Shown piece after piece: positions 4,401 through 5,728 of a stretch of DNA of 5,728 bases. Under the pieces are notes generated by a model that did not search any database, had not been told where the DNA came from, and worked only from the letters and a program-made list of their open reading frames with translations. Both the position numbers and the translations under genes were made by a program. This stretch comes from an uncultured Rhodospirillaceae bacterium (GTDB lineage: Bacteria; Pseudomonadota; Alphaproteobacteria; RF32; CAG-239), in NCBI GenBank assembly GCA_900320035.1, contig ONQU01000080.1:1-5728 (forward strand), read 5' to 3'. How positions within the stretch are numbered: the first letter of the stretch is position 1; the number at the start of each line of letters is the position of its first letter.

Positions 4401-5728
4401 AAGCGCGTTGTAAAAACAGTATTTGAACATTTAAAGCCATATGAAAGAAACCTAATATTGGCTGCACTTGTATCAGCTAATCAACGTGATCCGGAAAATG
4501 CAAAAACCGGCGGTGAAGCAATTGGTGAAGGGTTAAAAATGTTTTTCGAAAATAAAGGTCCGGCATTTGTGAAGTTCGGTCAACTCTTAAGCTATTTACC
4601 AGTATTAGATCCGGATATCAGAAAGCCATTGGCAAAATTACGTGATAAAGCTGATATTCCTACGCGTGCTGAATTATTTAATCTTATGAAAGAAACTTTA
4701 CCTAATGAGGAATTGGCAAAAATAGGACGTGTCGATAAAATTTTAGGTGCCGGTTCTTTCTTCATAACTGCAAAAATTGAATATGAAGGCAAGCCATGCG
4801 TTGTAGCTCTTATGAGACCTTATGCTAAAGATTTAGCTCAATCCGGTATGGATATGATACATGATACTATCGTAGATTTATCAAAACAAGATACAATGTA
4901 TAAACCGCTGTTAAATATTGCCACTCAAGCACGTTTGTCTGCAATGAGTGAGACAGATATTGAGGCTGATTATCAAAAATTTGTGGAAGCAGTAAAAATT
5001 TACGACAATATTAAAATTACTACATCTCAAGGCGAATATACTCCTGAAGTTGCAAAATGGATGAGTTACGGTAAAGGTAAAGACGACCAAGTATATAAAA
5101 TTATGTCGATGGCTGAAGGCAGAGCAATGACATCATCACAAATGCCTGAGCAAACAAAACATGATATGGCTGTTGCTTATGTTGCATTGGAACTTACCAA
5201 CTTACTAGCCGGTGGTAAATGGGATACAGATAGGCATCAAGGGCAGCAAAATCTTGCCGAGAATGGGTTTAAAAAATTTGTCATAGGTATTTTTGATACT
5301 GGTGCACAAATTCAAAATAATCCTAAATTTAAAGATAAAGTATTACTTGGCGAATTGCTCTATGGTATGGCAAGAGCTGCCAGAAATGGTGAAAGCATTG
5401 CAGACTATATGGTTAGAAAAGTAAAAAATATTGATAAAGCCGGCGATAAACTTAATTTTAATACTTTATACATTGATGAAGTACAACGAGGATTAACTGC
5501 ATTATCAGATATTATAACTTATCAAAAAGAAGTTAAAGATGAGAATGGCAAAGTAATACAGCCGGAAAAATCTTTAACCAGTAAAGAAATGGGGGATATT
5601 GTTACGGCAATTTTAGATTCCGGGTTGGTTGATAAGAAAGTAAAGATGACAATTGCTGCTAAAGCTATACTGAACAAAATACGCATAACCAGAAAAGGTT
5701 GGATTTCATCACTTGGAGAAGGATTGAA
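930..5728 (+). CDS. Giant protein with N-terminal M48-type metalloprotease and C-terminal UbiB/ABC1-like atypical kinase domain (open at right edge)
   Basis: One frame is open for 1599 codons plus two bases, with no stop and no sign of a frameshift. The start at 930 is set by AGGAGA and a strong promoter just upstream. Order of parts: M48-like zinc protease (about residues 1-175); about 1000 residues of charged, probably helical sequence with no motif I recognise (about 180-1185); UbiB/ABC1/ADCK-like domain (about 1190-1480); and a continuing C-terminal tail. No signal peptide or 20-residue hydrophobic segment is visible, so a cytoplasmic protein is expected, or one exported by a route that needs no N-terminal signal. 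UbiB proteins act in ubiquinone biosynthesis and normally have about 500-550 residues; M48 proteases such as HtpX have about 300. A chain of 1600 or more with both is far outside either family. The gene has its own promoter, is divergent from the small-gene operon, and is not in an evident operon with anything to its left. Gene call is certain, M48 call strong, UbiB call good; the cellular role is unknown. Confidence 0.95.
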   Translation, partial: MSGRILNDNDFEGLKLYENDSLMNQEVTPLMRRIVSRLFKDTELNIDDFHFTVFEDESANAFFINKENTEEKKKNVIAISRGLLDTCNNEDELAGIIGHECGHYLWSEIAGGKNTIFQERTADLRAVDLMINGGYNPLNHLNVCERIFSYGGRSYSDICLDVHGNGLARVEDIKARLTMIANEKGDFALPDEKPDTEYLAIRESAHRAYAKEGYDTYIEKCLLNSYGSKDLEKLSAEQIMNVIHGELEAGNLDINTRKFEIYKWVERLSEAKKFDNKSYELIDLCQKVFMKMRNDAEAIPYSYETENIKKALKNNNKSMLYSFKLEPFGDFAKQIENVKKFANYKSKDDALYYAREMYKLKWTLDYAGCFKDVNFSTVDPKGKDNIGKKLPIDQFEEWLSEIPKENEDFRILQWAMDCMGLGNQYAERYCSSNSYDHDEYFLDKNKIVLAFGEEAKRLNEERRMLSLSQQFLYECNQTKKDFDEKIQFYDKLAQFSISTNEEEKKAIAVELAEYFADDNVRYKLDTPLFHFNTRTSNPYFMRNPNIQEVYNTFNNSLTKKYFCDNLDSDSDNIFRVSAYKERQIEERKLKEYIVDDNDKLLRALATLEDKDMYADIIRQTNKYSRREFRDKVCNSLMELAEYVAPMNQKRAVNIYGLVDGQVERFSKPFFDYGDNQYETELKEVEKKFENSAKAIIQKKLRRASKLKEYVRYPLLYRSSNTTQLDIIVLDNFKYREKSEILKNAMGAYGFDYEANMEATIKRLDHLMGHTSETSLFNETVEKEQQLSGMRLQNDTYDFWRSAGILVTANAIREGKDFDLKNTLKYIRFCETSSYYAPVITDIFAEAIQKHNKFHSLSLKDKLYVYETMSDLDLFSEKYANKAEFFKSIVRDIENHSNHDEAMQITEKLLSLQYAGKPFKEHHLKSHDIEFAKEKDSLISFYAKGKSDILGIDDGSDTYYKKAVKIADEICSPIQINEGYYDGRLTNHEKFPRTTLQSIMKQISTNIVSQELTAQMLSERGDAKFSQQDAKDFDIAARCAEGVISALAKDSQSAKTAIDFLSKKCTSESIDEVFDKLPKSYDLRRGAEIKVDYFGSKNITLDNFSLQLLHDNFWHADLPVRAYLMNRILKAYSNKDEDVLNLVVDMHFDEKSPYYKEAKRVVKTVFEHLKPYERNLILAALVSANQRDPENAKTGGEAIGEGLKMFFENKGPAFVKFGQLLSYLPVLDPDIRKPLAKLRDKADIPTRAELFNLMKETLPNEELAKIGRVDKILGAGSFFITAKIEYEGKPCVVALMRPYAKDLAQSGMDMIHDTIVDLSKQDTMYKPLLNIATQARLSAMSETDIEADYQKFVEAVKIYDNIKITTSQGEYTPEVAKWMSYGKGKDDQVYKIMSMAEGRAMTSSQMPEQTKHDMAVAYVALELTNLLAGGKWDTDRHQGQQNLAENGFKKFVIGIFDTGAQIQNNPKFKDKVLLGELLYGMARAARNGESIADYMVRKVKNIDKAGDKLNFNTLYIDEVQRGLTALSDIITYQKEVKDENGKVIQPEKSLTSKEMGDIVTAILDSGLVDKKVKMTIAAKAILNKIRITRKGWISSLGEGL
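1458..4490 (+). other. Middle region of about 1000 residues without a recognised domain
   Basis: Residues about 177-1187 are rich in K, E, D, N, F and Y with regular amphipathic patterns, suggesting a long array of helices such as an alpha-solenoid. Phrases such as KKAIAVELAEYFADD (about 505-519) and SLMELAEYVAP (about 635-645) look alike, 128 residues apart. No catalytic motif, zinc knuckle, membrane segment or clear short-period repeat is visible. Such a region could act as a scaffold or recognition surface linking the protease and the kinase-like domain. This is inferred from composition alone. Confidence 0.5.
4497..5370 (+). other. Domain: divergent UbiB/ABC1/ADCK-like atypical kinase (residues about 1190-1480)
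   Basis: The domain opens with GEGLKMFFENKGPAFVKFGQ: the family's GP-x-F-x-K-x-GQ signature, with K1215 and Q1218, then LLSYLPVLDPDIRKPLAKLRD, which matches the S-x-R-x-DLLP...L-x-x-LQD stretch. Next come GAGS at 1273-1276 in place of the alanine-rich AAAS nucleotide loop, and VVALMRP (1291-1297) in place of VAVKVQRP, so the usual lysine is A1293. ETD at 1341-1343 sits where the family's E-x-D helix is expected. DTDRHQGQQN (1432-1441) corresponds to HAD-x-H-x-GN, with likely catalytic D1434, and IGIFDTG gives metal-binding D1456 in place of DFG. Distances between these motifs fit the family. The domain probably binds nucleotide; whether it transfers phosphate is unclear. A general APH- or PI3K-like kinase is less likely because of the KxGQ block. 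Confidence 0.75.

Noticed and set aside
1568..4792. Minus-strand open frames of 62-105 codons inside the large gene (1568-1756, 2047-2364, 2576-2830, 4592-4792)
   Set aside because: They lie antisense to a clearly coding frame with recognisable domains, and their low-complexity composition (rich in S, L, F, Y) is what reversed AT-rich code produces.
1..5728. CRISPR array, insertion sequence ends, tRNA or attachment sites
   Set aside because: No regularly spaced repeats, transposase code, terminal inverted repeats or tRNA-like cloverleaf were seen on either strand.

Overview
The window is AT-rich bacterial DNA. It holds three small genes read leftward (positions 68-659), a probable gene tail read rightward at the left edge (1-87), a 270-base divergent control region (660-929), and one very large gene read rightward from 930 that is still open at the right edge after 1599 codons. 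The leftmost small gene carries the N-terminal half of a DUF3768 protein, a family I know mainly from Alphaproteobacteria. With the low GC, this suggests an AT-rich alphaproteobacterium, perhaps an uncultured host-associated lineage; that placement is an inference of modest confidence.

Left block, minus strand: a 43-residue unknown protein with a strong ribosome binding site (528-659), then a 90-residue protein resembling the DNA-binding N-terminal SAM-like domain of tyrosine recombinases but with no catalytic domain (226-498), then a short DUF3768 protein coupled to it by a TAATG stop-start overlap (68-226). They look like one operon of accessory character. Its 3' end overlaps, tail to tail, the likely end of a plus-strand gene entering from the left edge.

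Control region: on the minus side there is a -10-like TATACT inside a small inverted repeat. In the middle is a leftward-facing hairpin plus T14 terminator with no evident gene feeding it. On the plus side is a near-consensus sigma70 promoter (TTGACT, 17 bases, TACAAT) followed closely by AGGAGA and the start codon of the large gene.

Large gene: the N-terminal ~175 residues are a compact, soluble M48-type zinc metalloprotease domain (HECGH at 99-103, ERTAD at 119-123). About 1000 residues of probably helical, unassigned sequence follow. From about residue 1190 there is a divergent UbiB/ABC1/ADCK-type atypical kinase domain: GP and KFGQ at 1210-1218, a GAGS nucleotide loop, DTDRH around 1434 and FDTG at 1456. 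The usual nucleotide-binding lysine position is alanine. I know of no described protein combining an M48 protease with a UbiB-like fold in one chain. This is the strongest candidate for something new here: a protease coupled through a long helical scaffold to a nucleotide-binding or pseudokinase module. What it acts on cannot be told from this window.
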